The notes: a model not told the origin generated them from the sequence alone. 64,000 nucleotides of DNA from Hahella sp. KA22 (GCF_004135205.1 NZ_CP035490.1:5943501-6007500); one strand, 5' to 3'. Shown: positions 10,654 through 21,319, counted from the stretch's first letter. Numbers and translations are program-made.

Positions 10654-11073
10654 TCAGTTCGCGACATGCAGACGCACGTCCACATTGCCTCTTGTCGCAT
10701 TGGAGTATGGGCACACTTGGTGAGCCTTATCGACCAGCGCTTGCGCCGCTTCCAGCTCTAAACCGGGCAGTTCAATAAACAGGTCGATATCCAGACCAAA
10801 ACCACCAGGAATCTGCCCTATTCCCACCTCAGCGCGGACATTCACGTCAGCCGGAAGCGCGGCTTTTTGCTGACTCGCTACAAACTTCAACGCGCCGATA
10901 AAACATGCGGAATAGCCCGCTGCGAACAGTTGCTCAGGGTTGGTGGCTTCCCCACCAGCGCCGCCCAGCTCTTTAGGCGTCGTCAATCGCACATCCAGTA
11001 CGCCGTCGGAAGATTTCGCATGACCATCACGGCCGCCAGTGGAAGTAACTGCTGCTTTATATAGTACGTTCAT
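10654..11073 (-). CDS. ohr: Organic hydroperoxide resistance protein Ohr
   Basis: The start is placed at ATG 11073 ([17 protein letters not shown]) with an AAGGAAA ribosome site; the frame's extension to 11130 is unsupported. The protein has 139 residues, the normal Ohr length. The catalytic cysteines are Cys57 in GYSACFIGA and Cys121 in [12 protein letters not shown]. Ohr reduces organic and fatty-acid hydroperoxides using lipoylated partners in the cytoplasm. It is usually controlled by the MarR-type OhrR, which is not next to it here. Confidence 0.93.
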   Translation of the reverse strand: MNVLYKAAVTSTGGRDGHAKSSDGVLDVRLTTPKELGGAGGEATNPEQLFAAGYSACFIGALKFVASQQKAALPADVNVRAEVGIGQIPGGFGLDIDLFIELPGLELEAAQALVDKAHQVCPYSNATRGNVDVRLHVAN

Positions 11074-11269
11074 TGGGGTTTCCTTTTTCGTGCTCTGATA
11101 TTTTTGGTCAACTGGACCATCCGGGAACAAAGGAATATTATCGCAACAATAGTTATCGCGATAAGTTTAATTTCCTATCAGAACCATAGCCATTCGCTAT
11201 CCCTGAAACACTACCCCGCCCTGAATAGAGTTGGCGCCTATTTCAGGACTAGATACCCCAAATAAAAGA

Positions 11270-11296
11270 CGAAAAAAAAGCCGGATAACCGGCTTC
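11270..11296 (-). terminator. Rho-independent terminator of the yibN-grxC-secB operon
   Basis: On the minus strand AAGCCGG-TTAT-CCGGCTT is followed by a run of T, 22 bp beyond the secB stop. Confidence 0.8.
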
Positions 11297-11317
11297 TTAA
11301 ATAAGGAAACGCTCAGC

Positions 11318-11797
11318 TTAGTGCTTGGCTTCTTCCGCAGGAGCAGCCTGCTGCGCCTGTTGACGCTTCACGGCTTCCGCATAGATAGCGTCGAAGTTGA
11401 CTGGTTGCAGCATCAATGCAGGGAAGCTGCCTTTAACCGCCAACATGTCGATGGTTTCGCGAGCGTACGGGAACAGGATGTTCGGGCAGAAAGCGCCCAG
11501 AGTTTGCGCCAGTTGCTGCGGGCTCAAACCGTCGATCATGAATACGCCGGCTTGCTGTACTTCGATAACGAATGCAGTCTTATCAGCCAGTTTGGCGGTG
11601 ATGGTCAGGGTCAAAACGACTTCCCACTGGTTGTCGCTGACTTTTTTGTTCTCGGTGTTCAGGTCCATATTGACCTGGGGCTTCCACTCAGACTGGAAAA
11701 CAGCCGGTGAATTTGGCGACTCGAAAGAAAGGTCTTTCAGATAAATACGTTGCAGCGCGAATACTGGCTGCTTGGGAGCTTCTGCATTCTCAGACAT
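11318..11797 (-). CDS. secB: Protein-export chaperone SecB
   Basis: A 159-residue cytoplasmic tetrameric chaperone that keeps precursor proteins unfolded and delivers them to SecA. Recognisable segments are [19 protein letters not shown] near the N-terminus, [13 protein letters not shown] in the middle and [14 protein letters not shown] followed by [13 protein letters not shown] toward the C-terminus. The tail is an Ala/Gln-rich flexible extension. It is last in the order yibN-grxC-secB, which is conserved in gammaproteobacteria. Confidence 0.97.
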   Translation of the reverse strand: MSENAEAPKQPVFALQRIYLKDLSFESPNSPAVFQSEWKPQVNMDLNTENKKVSDNQWEVVLTLTITAKLADKTAFVIEVQQAGVFMIDGLSPQQLAQTLGAFCPNILFPYARETIDMLAVKGSFPALMLQPVNFDAIYAEAVKRQQAQQAAPAEEAKH

Positions 11798-11945
11798 GAC
11801 TCTACCTTGATCTCTTTATATTGGTTTGCGGCTCGCAGCAGCGAACCCCCCTTGGTTAACTCGCGTCGGCGTGCGTCCGCAAACGCAATAGCCATGAAGC
11901 CGACACTTGTCGTTATTTTTCAATTATTCAGGAAGGGGAGACTGA

Positions 11946-12221
11946 TTAGTCCGACGCTCCCGATTGCAGCAGCGCATCCAGCATGCCGGCGCGCTCCAGA
12001 CCGTAGAGTTCGTCGCAGCCCCCCACATGTTCCTCACCGATCCAAATCTGCGGCACCGTGCGGCGTCCGCTTTTCTGCATCATTTCCTGCCTCAGGGCGG
12101 CATTGAAATCAACTTTAATTTCTTCGAAAGACGCCCCTTTGGCCTCCAGGAGACGCTTAGCCCGGATACAATACGGGCAGAACTCCGTGGTGTAAATGGT
12201 CACGGGCTTGAACTGAGCCAT
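11946..12221 (-). CDS. grxC: Glutaredoxin 3
   Basis: A 91-residue thioredoxin-fold protein with the dithiol active site CPYC at residues 15-18 (YTTEFCPYCIRAKRLL), the cis-Pro region RRTVPQIWIG and the GGCDEL glutathione-binding motif. It reduces disulfides and glutathionylated proteins with glutathione. It lies between yibN and secB on the same strand, 43 bp after yibN. Confidence 0.95.
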   Translation of the reverse strand: MAQFKPVTIYTTEFCPYCIRAKRLLEAKGASFEEIKVDFNAALRQEMMQKSGRRTVPQIWIGEEHVGGCDELYGLERAGMLDALLQSGASD

Positions 12222-12264
12222 AAAGAATACCGCTTAAAACGTCACTTCTATTACATATGGGCTT

Positions 12265-12681
12265 TTATTTTTTTGACAATGGCAAATTTGCATTACGCCA
12301 TTCGACAATCCCGCCTGACAGGCGCTGAACGCCTTTAACGCCAGCCGCCGCCAACGCTCTGACCGCCATACCGGAATGCTGCCCCATCTTGTCGGCGATG
12401 ACGATAGTCTTGCCTTCGTGCTTTTTCAGTTCGCCGGCGCGCTCTTTCAAGCTGGTGACGGGCATATGAATGGAGCCTTTGATCACACCTTCCGCCAGAT
12501 CCTTCTTCTCACGCACATCAATAATGACGGCTTCATCATTATTCATCAGCCTGACCACTTGCTGCGGAGACAGTGATTTACCGCCGCGCAAACGCTCAGT
12601 AAGAAGCAGTGCGACGGCCAGACCGACGAATAATGAGCTTAAAATCCAGTGATCGAGAGCAAATAAAAGATACTTCTCCAT
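12265..12681 (-). CDS. yibN: Membrane-anchored rhodanese-like protein (YibN type), no cysteine
   Basis: A 138-residue protein with one N-terminal membrane helix (residues 10-28) and a cytoplasmic rhodanese fold (VIIDVREKKDLAEGVIKGS, then LSGGIVEWRNANLPL). The loop that carries the sulfur-accepting cysteine in active rhodaneses reads ADKMGQHSG, and the whole protein has no cysteine, so it cannot act as a classical sulfurtransferase. Position and layout match E. coli YibN, first gene of yibN-grxC-secB. A structural or membrane role is more likely. Confidence 0.85.
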   Translation of the reverse strand: MEKYLLFALDHWILSSLFVGLAVALLLTERLRGGKSLSPQQVVRLMNNDEAVIIDVREKKDLAEGVIKGSIHMPVTSLKERAGELKKHEGKTIVIADKMGQHSGMAVRALAAAGVKGVQRLSGGIVEWRNANLPLSKK

Positions 12682-13124
12682 AACTCCGCCTTTTCTTTAA
12701 TAATCTTCTGGGGAAGCGTCGCCGCCCTGCTCCGCTTCGATGTCACAGCCCCCACACCGCACCCCGGCGATGTCGGTGACTTAAAATCTGTTCGCAATCG
12801 GCGCCTGTCTCCGCCTGAAAAGCCCGGGCATTATACACAGCCGCCATAGGTTTCAGAAGACAAAGCCCCGGCCGTGTCGCCGATTCCCAACGACAACTCA
12901 CGAATAAACAATAACTATCAACTGCAAAGCAGTTTTAAATTTAAACTATCTATACAAAACACAGTATGCTGAGCCTAACGAAAATCCCAACCCCGCGCCC
13001 GAGCTGAAGCCAGACGCCGTCTGGGCGGACAACTGATTTAGCCGTTTCTCCGATTGACGGCTTTCAAGACATGGGCGCTAATTACAAGTAGAATACTCGT
13101 AAAATTACTAATGGCGGACAGAAA
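12682..13124. promoter_or_regulatory. Divergent promoter region between yibN and gpmI
   Basis: A 443-bp region without a gene. An AT-rich stretch at about 12900-12970 is the likely promoter zone. A perfect inverted repeat (CCAGACG, one base, CGTCTGG) lies at 13010-13024. Confidence 0.35.
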
Positions 13125-14669
13125 ATGACTGCAAAACGCAAACCTACAGCTTTACTCGTTTTAGACGGTTGGGGATATCGCGAAGGCAAAGATTCAAACG
13201 CTATCGCCAACGCCAACACCCCGTTCTGGGACCAGATATCCAGCCAAAACCCACATGTCCTGATACACACTTCCGGCATGGCGGTGGGTCTTCCCGACGG
13301 CCAGATGGGCAACTCTGAAGTCGGCCACATGAACCTGGGCGCCGGCCGTATTGTTTATCAGAATTTCACCCGCATCACCAAAGACATCGAAGATGGCGTA
13401 TTCGCGCAGAACCCCGTCATCAGCTCCGCTATCGACAAAGCGGTCAGCAACGGTAAAGCAGTCCACTTGCTTGGCCTGCTTTCTCCCGGTGGCGTGCATA
13501 GCCATGAAGATCACATTTTAGCGGCCTGCAAAGTCGCCAAAGAGCGCGGCGCTGACAAAGTCTATGTGCACGCGTTTCTGGACGGCCGCGATACGCCGCC
13601 CCGTAGCGCACAGCCCTCACTGGAGCGCACCGATAAACTGCTGAAAGAACTGGGTTGCGGCCGGGTTGCTTCCATCATCGGACGCTACTACGCCATGGAC
13701 CGCGACAACCGCTGGGATCGCGTGCAGGCCGCTTACGACCTGCTGACCCTGGGCGAAGCGCCTTATCACGCAGAAAGCGCAGTGCAGGCGCTGACCGCCG
13801 CCTACGAGCGGGGCGAAGACGACGAATTCGTGAAAGCCACCCTTATAAAAGGAAGCGCTGATAACGACGCGGTTATCAATGATGGCGACGCCGTCATCTT
13901 CATGAACTTCCGCGCCGACCGCGCCCGCGAGCTGACCCGCTGCTTTGTCGAGCAGGATTTCGATGGCTTTGCACGCAGCAAGCTGCCCAAGCTGGCGGAC
14001 TTTGTCATGCTGACCGAATACGCCGCCACTATTAACACTGCTTGCGCCTACCCCGCCACGGAGCTGACCAACAGCATCGGCGAGTACATGGCTAACCTGC
14101 ATAAAACTCAATTGCGCATTGCGGAAACGGAAAAATACGCCCACGTCACTTTCTTCTTCAGTGGCGGCAAAGAAGCCATGTTCGAAGGTGAAGAGCGTAT
14201 TCTGGTGCCATCTCCCGACGTAGCGACTTACGACCTGAAACCGGAAATGAGCGCGCCGGAAGTTACCGACAAACTGGTGGAAGCGATTAAGTCAGGCAAA
14301 TTCGATTTGATCGTTTGCAACTACGCTAACGGCGATATGGTTGGCCATTCCGGCGTCTACGACGCAGCGATGAAAGCGGCGGAATGTATCGACCAGTGTC
14401 TGAAGCGCATCGCCGAAGCCCTGGATGAAGTTGGCGGCCAATGCCTGATTACCGCCGACCACGGCAACGCGGAGCAAATGGTGGACGAAAACGGCCAGCC
14501 GCATACACAGCACACCACTGGCCCAGTGCCGTTGATCTACATCGGACCAAAAGACATTACCCTGAAAAAAGACGGCAGACTGTGCGACATTGCGCCCTCC
14601 CTGCTGGATCTGATGCAGCTGGAAAAGCCGCAGGAAATGACAGGGGAATCCTTGATCGTTCCGAACTGA
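13125..14669 (+). CDS. gpmI: 2,3-bisphosphoglycerate-independent phosphoglycerate mutase
   Basis: A 514-residue alkaline-phosphatase-superfamily enzyme that interconverts 3- and 2-phosphoglycerate in glycolysis and gluconeogenesis with a phosphoserine intermediate and Mn2+. The N-terminal metal site is LVLDGWGYR, the catalytic serine is in [18 protein letters not shown], and the C-terminal metal site is [10 protein letters not shown]. Length matches the family (about 510-515). It starts the gpmI-envC-ctpA-yibQ block but has its own terminator. Confidence 0.97.
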   Translation: MTAKRKPTALLVLDGWGYREGKDSNAIANANTPFWDQISSQNPHVLIHTSGMAVGLPDGQMGNSEVGHMNLGAGRIVYQNFTRITKDIEDGVFAQNPVISSAIDKAVSNGKAVHLLGLLSPGGVHSHEDHILAACKVAKERGADKVYVHAFLDGRDTPPRSAQPSLERTDKLLKELGCGRVASIIGRYYAMDRDNRWDRVQAAYDLLTLGEAPYHAESAVQALTAAYERGEDDEFVKATLIKGSADNDAVINDGDAVIFMNFRADRARELTRCFVEQDFDGFARSKLPKLADFVMLTEYAATINTACAYPATELTNSIGEYMANLHKTQLRIAETEKYAHVTFFFSGGKEAMFEGEERILVPSPDVATYDLKPEMSAPEVTDKLVEAIKSGKFDLIVCNYANGDMVGHSGVYDAAMKAAECIDQCLKRIAEALDEVGGQCLITADHGNAEQMVDENGQPHTQHTTGPVPLIYIGPKDITLKKDGRLCDIAPSLLDLMQLEKPQEMTGESLIVPN

Positions 14670-14684
14670 TTGTCGAAATAATCC

Positions 14685-14726
14685 AGAGGGGGAGAATAGT
14701 GGATCTATTCTCCCCCTCTTTCTTAT
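14685..14726 (+). terminator. Strong terminator after gpmI
   Basis: A perfect 15-bp stem (AGAGGGGGAGAATAG and its complement) with a 5-base loop, followed by TTCTTAT. It separates gpmI from envC. Confidence 0.85.
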
Positions 14727-14881
14727 AGCCCTCTTTCTTTAACCCTCTAACTTCCCTTACCTGACCACCGGGTTTTGCGCCGCAGACCGAAACTCCTCTA
14801 TACTTGCCGGGGCCAAATCCCGGAGCCTCCCCTTACAGAGGCGTACATAATTATTAATAAAAGAATTTTCATACCGATCGC

Positions 14882-16042
14882 ATGCAGCTTAGCCGTATCG
14901 TCCTCTACGTTATCGCAGTTCTGATGCTTGCGCCCGCGGCCGCCGAGAATGTCAGGGCTGACAGCGGCTGGCAGGACCAGGGCGACCATGAAAAGAAGCT
15001 GAAGGAACTCAAGCGCGATATCAGCAAATTAAAAGACTGGATTCATGACGCCCAGGGTGAGCAAAGCGATCTTGAAAAAGAGCTGCGCGCCACCGAGGAA
15101 AAAATCCAGGATAAAGTCCGGGAAATCAACAAACTCCAAACCTCTATCAATGACACTGAAAAGCAGGTCGATGAGCTGGAGGACAAGGAGAAAGAGCATC
15201 TGGCCTCTCTTTCACAACAGAAAGGCCTGCTCGCCAGACAGATTCAAGCCGCTTATGGCATGGGCCGCGAGCAAGGCGTCAAATTACTGCTCAATGCGGA
15301 AGATCCCACCACCCTGCAAAGAATGCTGGCCTACTATGACTACCTGAATGTGGCCCGCGGCGAGCATATCGAAAAATATCGCCAGACCATCGAAGAGCTG
15401 AAGCAGACCCGCGCGGAAATTCTCAAGCGCAACCAAGCGCTGTTGGAATCCCGCAATGCGCTGGCACTCAGCAAAGAAACGCTTGAGTCCAAACGCAAAG
15501 AGCGGGAAACGACGCTGGCCAAGCTCAACTCCAGCCTTAATTACAAGCAGAACGAATTGACCCGCATGCAGAAAAACCAGAAGCAACTGGAAACGCTGGT
15601 CAAAGAAGTGGAAAAGGCCATATCTAACTTAGAGTTAACCCAAGACTCTGTGCCTTTCTCCAAACTCCGTGCTAAATTACCCAAACCTACGAAGGGCGCA
15701 TTGCAGCAGCTTCAAGGACAATCCGGCGGTGGTTTCAGACCGTCCGGGGTATTTTTCCAAACCCCACTGAACACCCCTGTTTCCGCCGTGCATCACGGAC
15801 GCGTCGTGTTTGCGGATTGGCTGCGGGGCTTCGGCCTGTTGATGATCATTGATCATGGCGATGGCTATATGAGCCTGTATGGCTACAATCAAGCTTTACT
15901 CAAGGATACCGGCGATTGGGTTCGCAGCGGCGAGACCGTCGCCAGCGCCGGCAGCAGCGGAGGCCAGTCCGAAACCGGGCTATACTTTGAAATAAGGCAT
16001 AACGGCAAGCCTGACGACCCTCTCCGATGGTTCAAGAAATAA
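14882..16042 (+). CDS. envC: Murein hydrolase activator EnvC
   Basis: A 386-residue periplasmic protein: signal peptide to about residue 22, a long coiled coil (about 35-255) and a C-terminal LytM/M23 domain. In E. coli EnvC, FtsEX signals through the coiled coil and the LytM domain activates AmiA/AmiB for daughter-cell separation. The LytM zinc ligands look degenerate (AVHHGRVVFADWLRG, and LYFEIRHNG in place of the usual HxH), as expected for an activator rather than an enzyme. It lies 22 bp upstream of ctpA. Confidence 0.93.
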   Translation: MQLSRIVLYVIAVLMLAPAAAENVRADSGWQDQGDHEKKLKELKRDISKLKDWIHDAQGEQSDLEKELRATEEKIQDKVREINKLQTSINDTEKQVDELEDKEKEHLASLSQQKGLLARQIQAAYGMGREQGVKLLLNAEDPTTLQRMLAYYDYLNVARGEHIEKYRQTIEELKQTRAEILKRNQALLESRNALALSKETLESKRKERETTLAKLNSSLNYKQNELTRMQKNQKQLETLVKEVEKAISNLELTQDSVPFSKLRAKLPKPTKGALQQLQGQSGGGFRPSGVFFQTPLNTPVSAVHHGRVVFADWLRGFGLLMIIDHGDGYMSLYGYNQALLKDTGDWVRSGETVASAGSSGGQSETGLYFEIRHNGKPDDPLRWFKK

Positions 16043-16064
16043 AGGTGAATGCAGGGAATTTAAT

Positions 16065-17417
16065 ATGTTGTCAAAATTTACTCGAAATGCGCTATCCGGA
16101 ATCATTCTCTCTCTCGCCGTTGTCCCACATGGTTGGGCTGACGAGCCCCTGCAGGAACCAGAGACTCCCATCGACGACGTCAGCGTAACAGACGCGGCCA
16201 CTGCTGAACGCGGCAGTCTGCCTCTGGACGATCTGCGCAAATTCGCGGAAGTGTTTGACCGCATCAAACGCGCCTATGTGGAAGACGTCGACGACACCAC
16301 CCTGTTGAACAACGCCATTCGCGGCATGTTGTCCGGACTTGATCCCCACTCCGCCTACCTTGAGCCCAGCGCTTTTGAAGACCTGCAGGAATCCACTTCC
16401 GGCGAGTTCGGCGGCCTCGGCATTGAAGTCGGCCTGGAAGATGGCTTCATCAAAGTCATCACCCCTATCGACGATACCCCCGCGCAGAAAGCGGGCATTG
16501 GCGCCGGCGACCTGATTATCAAACTCGACAACAAAACCGTTAAAGGCATGACGCTGGAAGACGCCGTCAATATGATGCGCGGCAAACCCGGCACCCCGAT
16601 CAAACTGACCTTGGTGAAAAAAGGCGAAAACAGTCCCGTTGAGCTTGAAGTGTTGCGCGACGTCATTCGCGTCGCCAGCGTGAAAACCATGAACCTGGAT
16701 AAGGGATACGGCTACATCCGCATCACCCAGTTCCAGGCGCAAACCGGCTCTGATTTCACTAAAGCGATCAACAAGCTGAAAGACGCTTCGCCGCAGGGTC
16801 TGAAAGGCGTGATTCTGGATCTGCGCAACAACCCCGGAGGCGTTCTGCAAGCGGCGGTGGATGTGGCGGATTCTCTGCTGGATGAAGGCCTGATTGTTTA
16901 CACCGATGGCCGCATCAAAAGCTCCAAACTGCGCTTCACCGCCACGCCTGGCGATGAAATCGCCGGCGCTCCGATGGTCGTACTGATCAACGGCGGCTCC
17001 GCGTCCGCCTCGGAAATTGTCGCAGGCGCCTTACAGGACCATCATCGCGCCATCATCCTGGGCACGGAAAGTTTTGGTAAAGGCAGCGTTCAGACCGTAT
17101 TGCCGCTGGACGAAGAATATGGCCTCAAGTTGACCACCGCGCGTTATTACACGCCCAGCGGCCGCTCGATTCAGGCTCTTGGCATCGTGCCTGACATTCA
17201 GGTGCAGCGCGCCCAGATCACTGAAGAGGAATCACAACCCTTCTTTAAAGAAGCGGACCTGTCCGGCCACCTGGTCAACGAGAATGGCGAAGGCGACGGC
17301 AAATCAGCCAAGCGGGATAGCAGCGTACAGGAAATCATCGCCAAGGACTTCCAGTTGCGCGAAGCGCTAAATCTGCTGAAAGGCCTCACTATTATGAAGG
17401 CGTCCGCGAAAGGCTGA
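16065..17417 (+). CDS. ctpA: C-terminal processing protease (S41 family)
   Basis: A 450-residue exported serine protease with a short signal sequence, a PDZ domain (about 90-175; GLGIEVGLEDGFIKVITPI) and an S41 catalytic core. The nucleophile is in NGGSASASEIVAGAL and the general-base lysine in ESFGKGSVQTV. The family trims or degrades periplasmic proteins such as peptidoglycan hydrolases. It sits between envC and yibQ, as in many gammaproteobacteria, which suggests a role in cell-wall remodelling. Confidence 0.95.
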   Translation: MLSKFTRNALSGIILSLAVVPHGWADEPLQEPETPIDDVSVTDAATAERGSLPLDDLRKFAEVFDRIKRAYVEDVDDTTLLNNAIRGMLSGLDPHSAYLEPSAFEDLQESTSGEFGGLGIEVGLEDGFIKVITPIDDTPAQKAGIGAGDLIIKLDNKTVKGMTLEDAVNMMRGKPGTPIKLTLVKKGENSPVELEVLRDVIRVASVKTMNLDKGYGYIRITQFQAQTGSDFTKAINKLKDASPQGLKGVILDLRNNPGGVLQAAVDVADSLLDEGLIVYTDGRIKSSKLRFTATPGDEIAGAPMVVLINGGSASASEIVAGALQDHHRAIILGTESFGKGSVQTVLPLDEEYGLKLTTARYYTPSGRSIQALGIVPDIQVQRAQITEEESQPFFKEADLSGHLVNENGEGDGKSAKRDSSVQEIIAKDFQLREALNLLKGLTIMKASAKG

Positions 17418-17422
17418 ACTGT

Positions 17423-18334
17423 TTGAGGTCTTCGCTAATCAACCTACTCCGCGCCGGCGTCAGGGCCGGCCTTCTCTTGCTCTTGACGCATGCTGCGGCG
17501 AAAGCGGAGGAAGCCGCTGACGCCACGCCGCCTCAAGCGGCGGTGACTCCTGCAATCATGCACTCCGCCCCTCTGGAAGATCATCCGCCCACCATCGCCA
17601 TCATCATCGACGATATGGGCAACTATCAGAACATGGGGGAGCGCGCCATCCGCATTCCCGCTCCGCTGACGCTGTCATTTCTCCCCTTTCGTCCTCATAC
17701 CATTTCTCAAGCCAGACTGGCTTACGCCGCTGGTAAAGAAATCATGCTGCACATTCCCATGGAGAACGTGAAGCGTATTCCTCTCGGAGCCAGCGGACTG
17801 ACCAGCGACATGAGCAAGCAGGACATGGTGGTGACGTTCCGACAGGCGATCAAGGCGATTCCATACGTGAGCGGCGTCAACAACCATATGGGCAGCGCCC
17901 TGACGCAGAACCGCGCCGCCATGAATCTGGTGATGGGAGAATTGCAGGGCTATCCTCTGTACTTTGTCGACAGTCGCACCACGGCCTCTTCCGTCGCACA
18001 CTCTGTCGCCGTCAGTCATTCCATCCCCACTCTGGATCGGGATGTTTTCCTGGACCATGTCATCAGCACCAAAGCTATCGACTTCCAGTTCAAACGCCTG
18101 CTGGACATCGCCCGCAAAAAAGGCACGGCCATCGCCATCGGCCATCCTCACAAGGAAACTATCGAATATCTGGAAAAAGTGCTTCCCTCACTGGGAGAGC
18201 AAGGCGTCGCCATCGCCACCATTAAAGGTTTATGGGCGATTCGCAATAACGCCCAGGACATGTTCCAGACCACGCCCCCGACGATTCTGGCGGAGCGTCA
18301 TCACGACAGCGAACCCAAGAAGAGCGTCAACTAA
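17423..18334 (+). CDS. yibQ: Divergent polysaccharide deacetylase (YibQ family)
   Basis: A 303-residue exported protein. The start is a TTG at 17423, five bases after the ctpA stop, with AAAGG upstream; no ATG gives the signal peptide (LLRAGVRAGLLLLLTHAAAKA). The core shows IAIIIDDMGNYQNMG, MLHIPMEN, GVNNHMGSALT, FVDSRTT and AIGHPHKETIE, the pattern of this family, which is related to carbohydrate esterases. The substrate is unknown. The rare start codon and tight spacing suggest coupling to ctpA. Confidence 0.88.
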   Translation: MRSSLINLLRAGVRAGLLLLLTHAAAKAEEAADATPPQAAVTPAIMHSAPLEDHPPTIAIIIDDMGNYQNMGERAIRIPAPLTLSFLPFRPHTISQARLAYAAGKEIMLHIPMENVKRIPLGASGLTSDMSKQDMVVTFRQAIKAIPYVSGVNNHMGSALTQNRAAMNLVMGELQGYPLYFVDSRTTASSVAHSVAVSHSIPTLDRDVFLDHVISTKAIDFQFKRLLDIARKKGTAIAIGHPHKETIEYLEKVLPSLGEQGVAIATIKGLWAIRNNAQDMFQTTPPTILAERHHDSEPKKSVN

Positions 18335-18381
18335 GCCAGGTTATTCGTCGCCAGAGTCCACTTAGAGCCGAGTTTCCAGGA

Positions 18382-18879
18382 TTAGTGATATAGATGCTGA
18401 TAATGCGCCACCAGCGAGCGCAAGGTGGCGATCAGAGCTTTTCTATCGCCGTCCGCCAGCCAGGCGCCCACTTCCACTTCCTCTCCTTTACAGACGAACA
18501 CCACACAGAGATGTCCATTGCGGTTGCCTTCCACCAGCACGATGCGCGTGTACCAACGGGGAAACGTCCAGGTGCGTTCCGGCTGCGCCATGCCTTTTTC
18601 AATGCAGACTTCCAGAGGGGTAATAAGGATCACTTCCTGCGAGGCGCAGCGTTTGCTGACCGCCCGCAACATCCCCGCCAGAAGCGCAAGCTCCATACCG
18701 CAGAACGCCAGCACAGGGAGCGCGCCAAAGAAAGAAAAAGCGATAGAGATAGTTAAGGCGACGCCGCCTACAGCAAAGAGAAAGACGCGATTGCCTTTCC
18801 AGCCCGCGGAGTTATTGGGTTGCAGGATCAGCCGGGCGCAAGCGGCATTTTCTCCGGGGACGACGTCGAGCATATACAA
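18382..18879 (-). CDS. DUF2244 family membrane protein
   Basis: A 165-residue protein with two adjacent hydrophobic helices (about 30-70) after a short N-terminal segment (LILQPNNSAGWKGNRVF), then a soluble beta-rich domain (ITPLEVCIEKG, TWTFPRWYTRIVLVEG). This is the DUF2244 layout of integral membrane proteins often seen near respiratory genes. No function is assigned. It converges on yibQ with a 47-bp gap. Confidence 0.75.
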   Translation of the reverse strand: MYMLDVVPGENAACARLILQPNNSAGWKGNRVFLFAVGGVALTISIAFSFFGALPVLAFCGMELALLAGMLRAVSKRCASQEVILITPLEVCIEKGMAQPERTWTFPRWYTRIVLVEGNRNGHLCVVFVCKGEEVEVGAWLADGDRKALIATLRSLVAHYQHLYH

Positions 18880-19028
18880 ACCTGTTCAGGAAATGCCGAA
18901 GCAGGGCCTGTTCACACATCAACTTCAACAAGCCAAGAGCTGTTCCTAAAAAAGTATATACCCGCTCTTCAAAGCGCGACACTTTACCTTTGCGGTTCAG
19001 TGGTCGCGCAGGAATACGTCAGCGAAAA

Positions 19029-19802
19029 TCAAATGCGCACTTCAACGCCCTGCCTGGCCATAAACGCTTTGGCCTCAGGGATGCTGTATTCGCCGAAGTG
19101 GAAAATGCTGGCGGCCAACACGGCGTCAGCGCCGCCTTCTTTAACGCCATCGACCAGATGTTGCAGGTTGCCTACGCCGCCGGACGCAATTACAGGCACA
19201 GACACGGCGTCGCTGACCGCACGTGTCAGCGCCAGGTCAAAACCGTTTTTGGCGCCGTCGCGATCCATGCTGGTCAACAGGATTTCGCCTGCGCCGAACT
19301 CCACCATTTTTCTGGCCCAGACAATCGCGTCCAACCCGGTGGGCTTGCGACCGCCGTGGGTGAATATCTCCCAGCGCTCAGCTTCGCCGGGCGCGGAGAC
19401 TTTCTTGGCGTCGATCGCCACGACAATGCACTGACTGCCGAACTTGGCGGCCGCTTCACCCACAAATTCAGGGGTGAAAACGGCTGCAGTATTGATGCTG
19501 ACTTTATCCGCACCGGCATTCAGCATAGTGCGGATATCCTCCAGCTTGCGAATGCCGCCGCCGACAGTCAGGGGAATAAACACTTGGCTGGCCATGCGCT
19601 CCACCGTATGCACAGTGGTGTCGCGGCCTTCATGACTGGCGGTGATGTCCAGGAAAGTGATTTCATCCGCGCCCTGCTCGTCGTAGCGCTTCGCCACTTC
19701 CACTGGGTCGCCTGCGTCGCGGATGTCCACAAACTGAACGCCTTTGACCACTCTTCCTTTATCTACGTCCAAGCAAGGAATAATGCGTTTCGCCAAGCCC
19801 AT
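19029..19802 (-). CDS. hisF: Imidazole glycerol phosphate synthase, cyclase subunit
   Basis: A 257-residue (beta/alpha)8 barrel that closes the imidazole ring, making IGP and AICAR from PRFAR and the ammonia supplied by HisH. The catalytic aspartates are in [14 protein letters not shown] and VVAIDAKK; phosphate-binding segments are [10 protein letters not shown] and [11 protein letters not shown]. It is the last gene of hisB-hisH-hisA-hisF, 45 bp after hisA. Confidence 0.98.
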   Translation of the reverse strand: MGLAKRIIPCLDVDKGRVVKGVQFVDIRDAGDPVEVAKRYDEQGADEITFLDITASHEGRDTTVHTVERMASQVFIPLTVGGGIRKLEDIRTMLNAGADKVSINTAAVFTPEFVGEAAAKFGSQCIVVAIDAKKVSAPGEAERWEIFTHGGRKPTGLDAIVWARKMVEFGAGEILLTSMDRDGAKNGFDLALTRAVSDAVSVPVIASGGVGNLQHLVDGVKEGGADAVLAASIFHFGEYSIPEAKAFMARQGVEVRI

Positions 19803-19847
19803 GTTTTTACCTATGTGTCTGTCTGATACGGGTGTTCGTGTGCTGCG

Positions 19848-20582
19848 TTAGCCAATGGAGTCGCAGTACGTTTGCGCTTCGCGCAGATCCAGCGCGCCTT
19901 CATAAATGGCTCGCCCGGTAATTGCGCCGATAACGCCGCTGTCCGCCACTGTCGCCAGGCGACGAATATCGTCCATGTTGGTGACGCCGCCAGAAGCGAT
20001 AACCGGCAAACCGGACTCCCGCGCCAGCGCAGCAGTGGCTTCCACGTTCACGCCCTGCATCATGCCGTCGCGGGCGATATCGGTGTAAACGATGGAGGAA
20101 ACGCCCGCGTCGCGGAACTGTTTCGCCAGATCCACAGCGCTTACGGAGCTGACTTCCGCCCAGCCTTCCGTCGCGACCATGCCGTCTTTGGCGTCAATGC
20201 CGACGATGACTGCGCCGGGGAAAGCGCGACAGGCTTCTTCAACGAAAGCCGGCTCTTTCACCGCCTTCGTGCCGATGATGACATACTTCACACCTGCATC
20301 CAGATACTGCTCGATGATGTCCAGTTCGCGAATGCCGCCGCCGATCTGAATAGGCAGATCCGGGTACGCTTTGGCGATGGCGGAGACGATTTCACCGTTC
20401 ACCGGTTTGCCGGCGAAAGCGCCGTTCAGGTCCACCAGATGCAGTCTGCGAGCGCCTGCGTCGACCCATTGCGCGGCCATGGCCACGGGATCATCGGAGA
20501 ATACGGTGGAGTCGTCCATGCGGCCCTGCTTCAGGCGCACGCACTTACCATCTTTCAAGTCTATCGCGGGGATTATAAGCAT
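19848..20582 (-). CDS. hisA: ProFAR isomerase (phosphoribosyl-imidazole carboxamide isomerase)
   Basis: The start is at ATG 20582 ([20 protein letters not shown]), giving 244 residues; the open frame continues to 20651 but would overlap hisH. HisA carries out the Amadori rearrangement of ProFAR to PRFAR in histidine synthesis. The general acid and base are the aspartates of PAIDLKDG and [10 protein letters not shown]. It is a (beta/alpha)8 barrel homologous to HisF. It lies 55 bp after hisH. Confidence 0.98.
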   Translation of the reverse strand: MLIIPAIDLKDGKCVRLKQGRMDDSTVFSDDPVAMAAQWVDAGARRLHLVDLNGAFAGKPVNGEIVSAIAKAYPDLPIQIGGGIRELDIIEQYLDAGVKYVIIGTKAVKEPAFVEEACRAFPGAVIVGIDAKDGMVATEGWAEVSSVSAVDLAKQFRDAGVSSIVYTDIARDGMMQGVNVEATAALARESGLPVIASGGVTNMDDIRRLATVADSGVIGAITGRAIYEGALDLREAQTYCDSIG

Positions 20583-20637
20583 TGTGGTTCTCAGTCGTTC
20601 GGATGTCTGGCTGTATGGGAGTTTACGACCGCCACGA

Positions 20638-21282
20638 TCAAGGACGGCCATTCCAACGGGTAAAGTTCTTCAGTAATTGCAGCCCGGCGTGCTGGCTCTT
20701 TTCCGGGTGGAATTGCGCCGCAAAGATATTGTCGCGGGCGATGGCTGCGGCGAAATCCACGCCATAGCGACAGGTACCCGCGACGACTTCGGGATGATCG
20801 CCCGCAGCATAATAAGAATGTACGAAGTAGAAGCGGTCGTTGTCCGCGATGCCGTCCCACATGGGGTGGTCAACTGTCTGTTTGACCTCGTTCCAGCCCA
20901 TGTGCGGCACTTTCAGGCGCTCGCCGTTCTCGGTCAGATCATAACCAAAGAACTTTACGTCGCCGGGGAAAACTTTAAGGCAGTCGACGCCGTTGTTTTC
21001 TTCACTGCGCTGCAACAGCACCTGCATCCCGACGCATACGCCCAACATAGGACGGCCGGAAGCTACTGCGTCGAGAATGATTTTGTCGAAGCCAAGGCGT
21101 ACGATTTCGCCCATGCAATCACGCATTGCGCCCACACCGGGGACCAGTACGCGATCCGCTTCAGCGATGATCTTCGGGTCGGCGGTCACCAGCACCTTTG
21201 CATCCGGAGCCACATGCTGCAACGCCTTCGACACCGAGTGCAGGTTACCCATTCCGTAATCAATGACCGCGATCGTATTCAT
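20638..21282 (-). CDS. hisH: Imidazole glycerol phosphate synthase, glutaminase subunit
   Basis: A 214-residue class I glutamine amidotransferase that supplies ammonia to HisF. The nucleophile Cys is in [10 protein letters not shown] and the His/Glu pair in [14 protein letters not shown]-terminal [17 protein letters not shown] is characteristic. A terminator-like hairpin lies between it and hisB. Confidence 0.97.
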   Translation of the reverse strand: MNTIAVIDYGMGNLHSVSKALQHVAPDAKVLVTADPKIIAEADRVLVPGVGAMRDCMGEIVRLGFDKIILDAVASGRPMLGVCVGMQVLLQRSEENNGVDCLKVFPGDVKFFGYDLTENGERLKVPHMGWNEVKQTVDHPMWDGIADNDRFYFVHSYYAAGDHPEVVAGTCRYGVDFAAAIARDNIFAAQFHPEKSQHAGLQLLKNFTRWNGRP

Positions 21283-21319
21283 GCTTGGTATGACCGTTCC
21301 TGTTTTATTCGCTATACGT

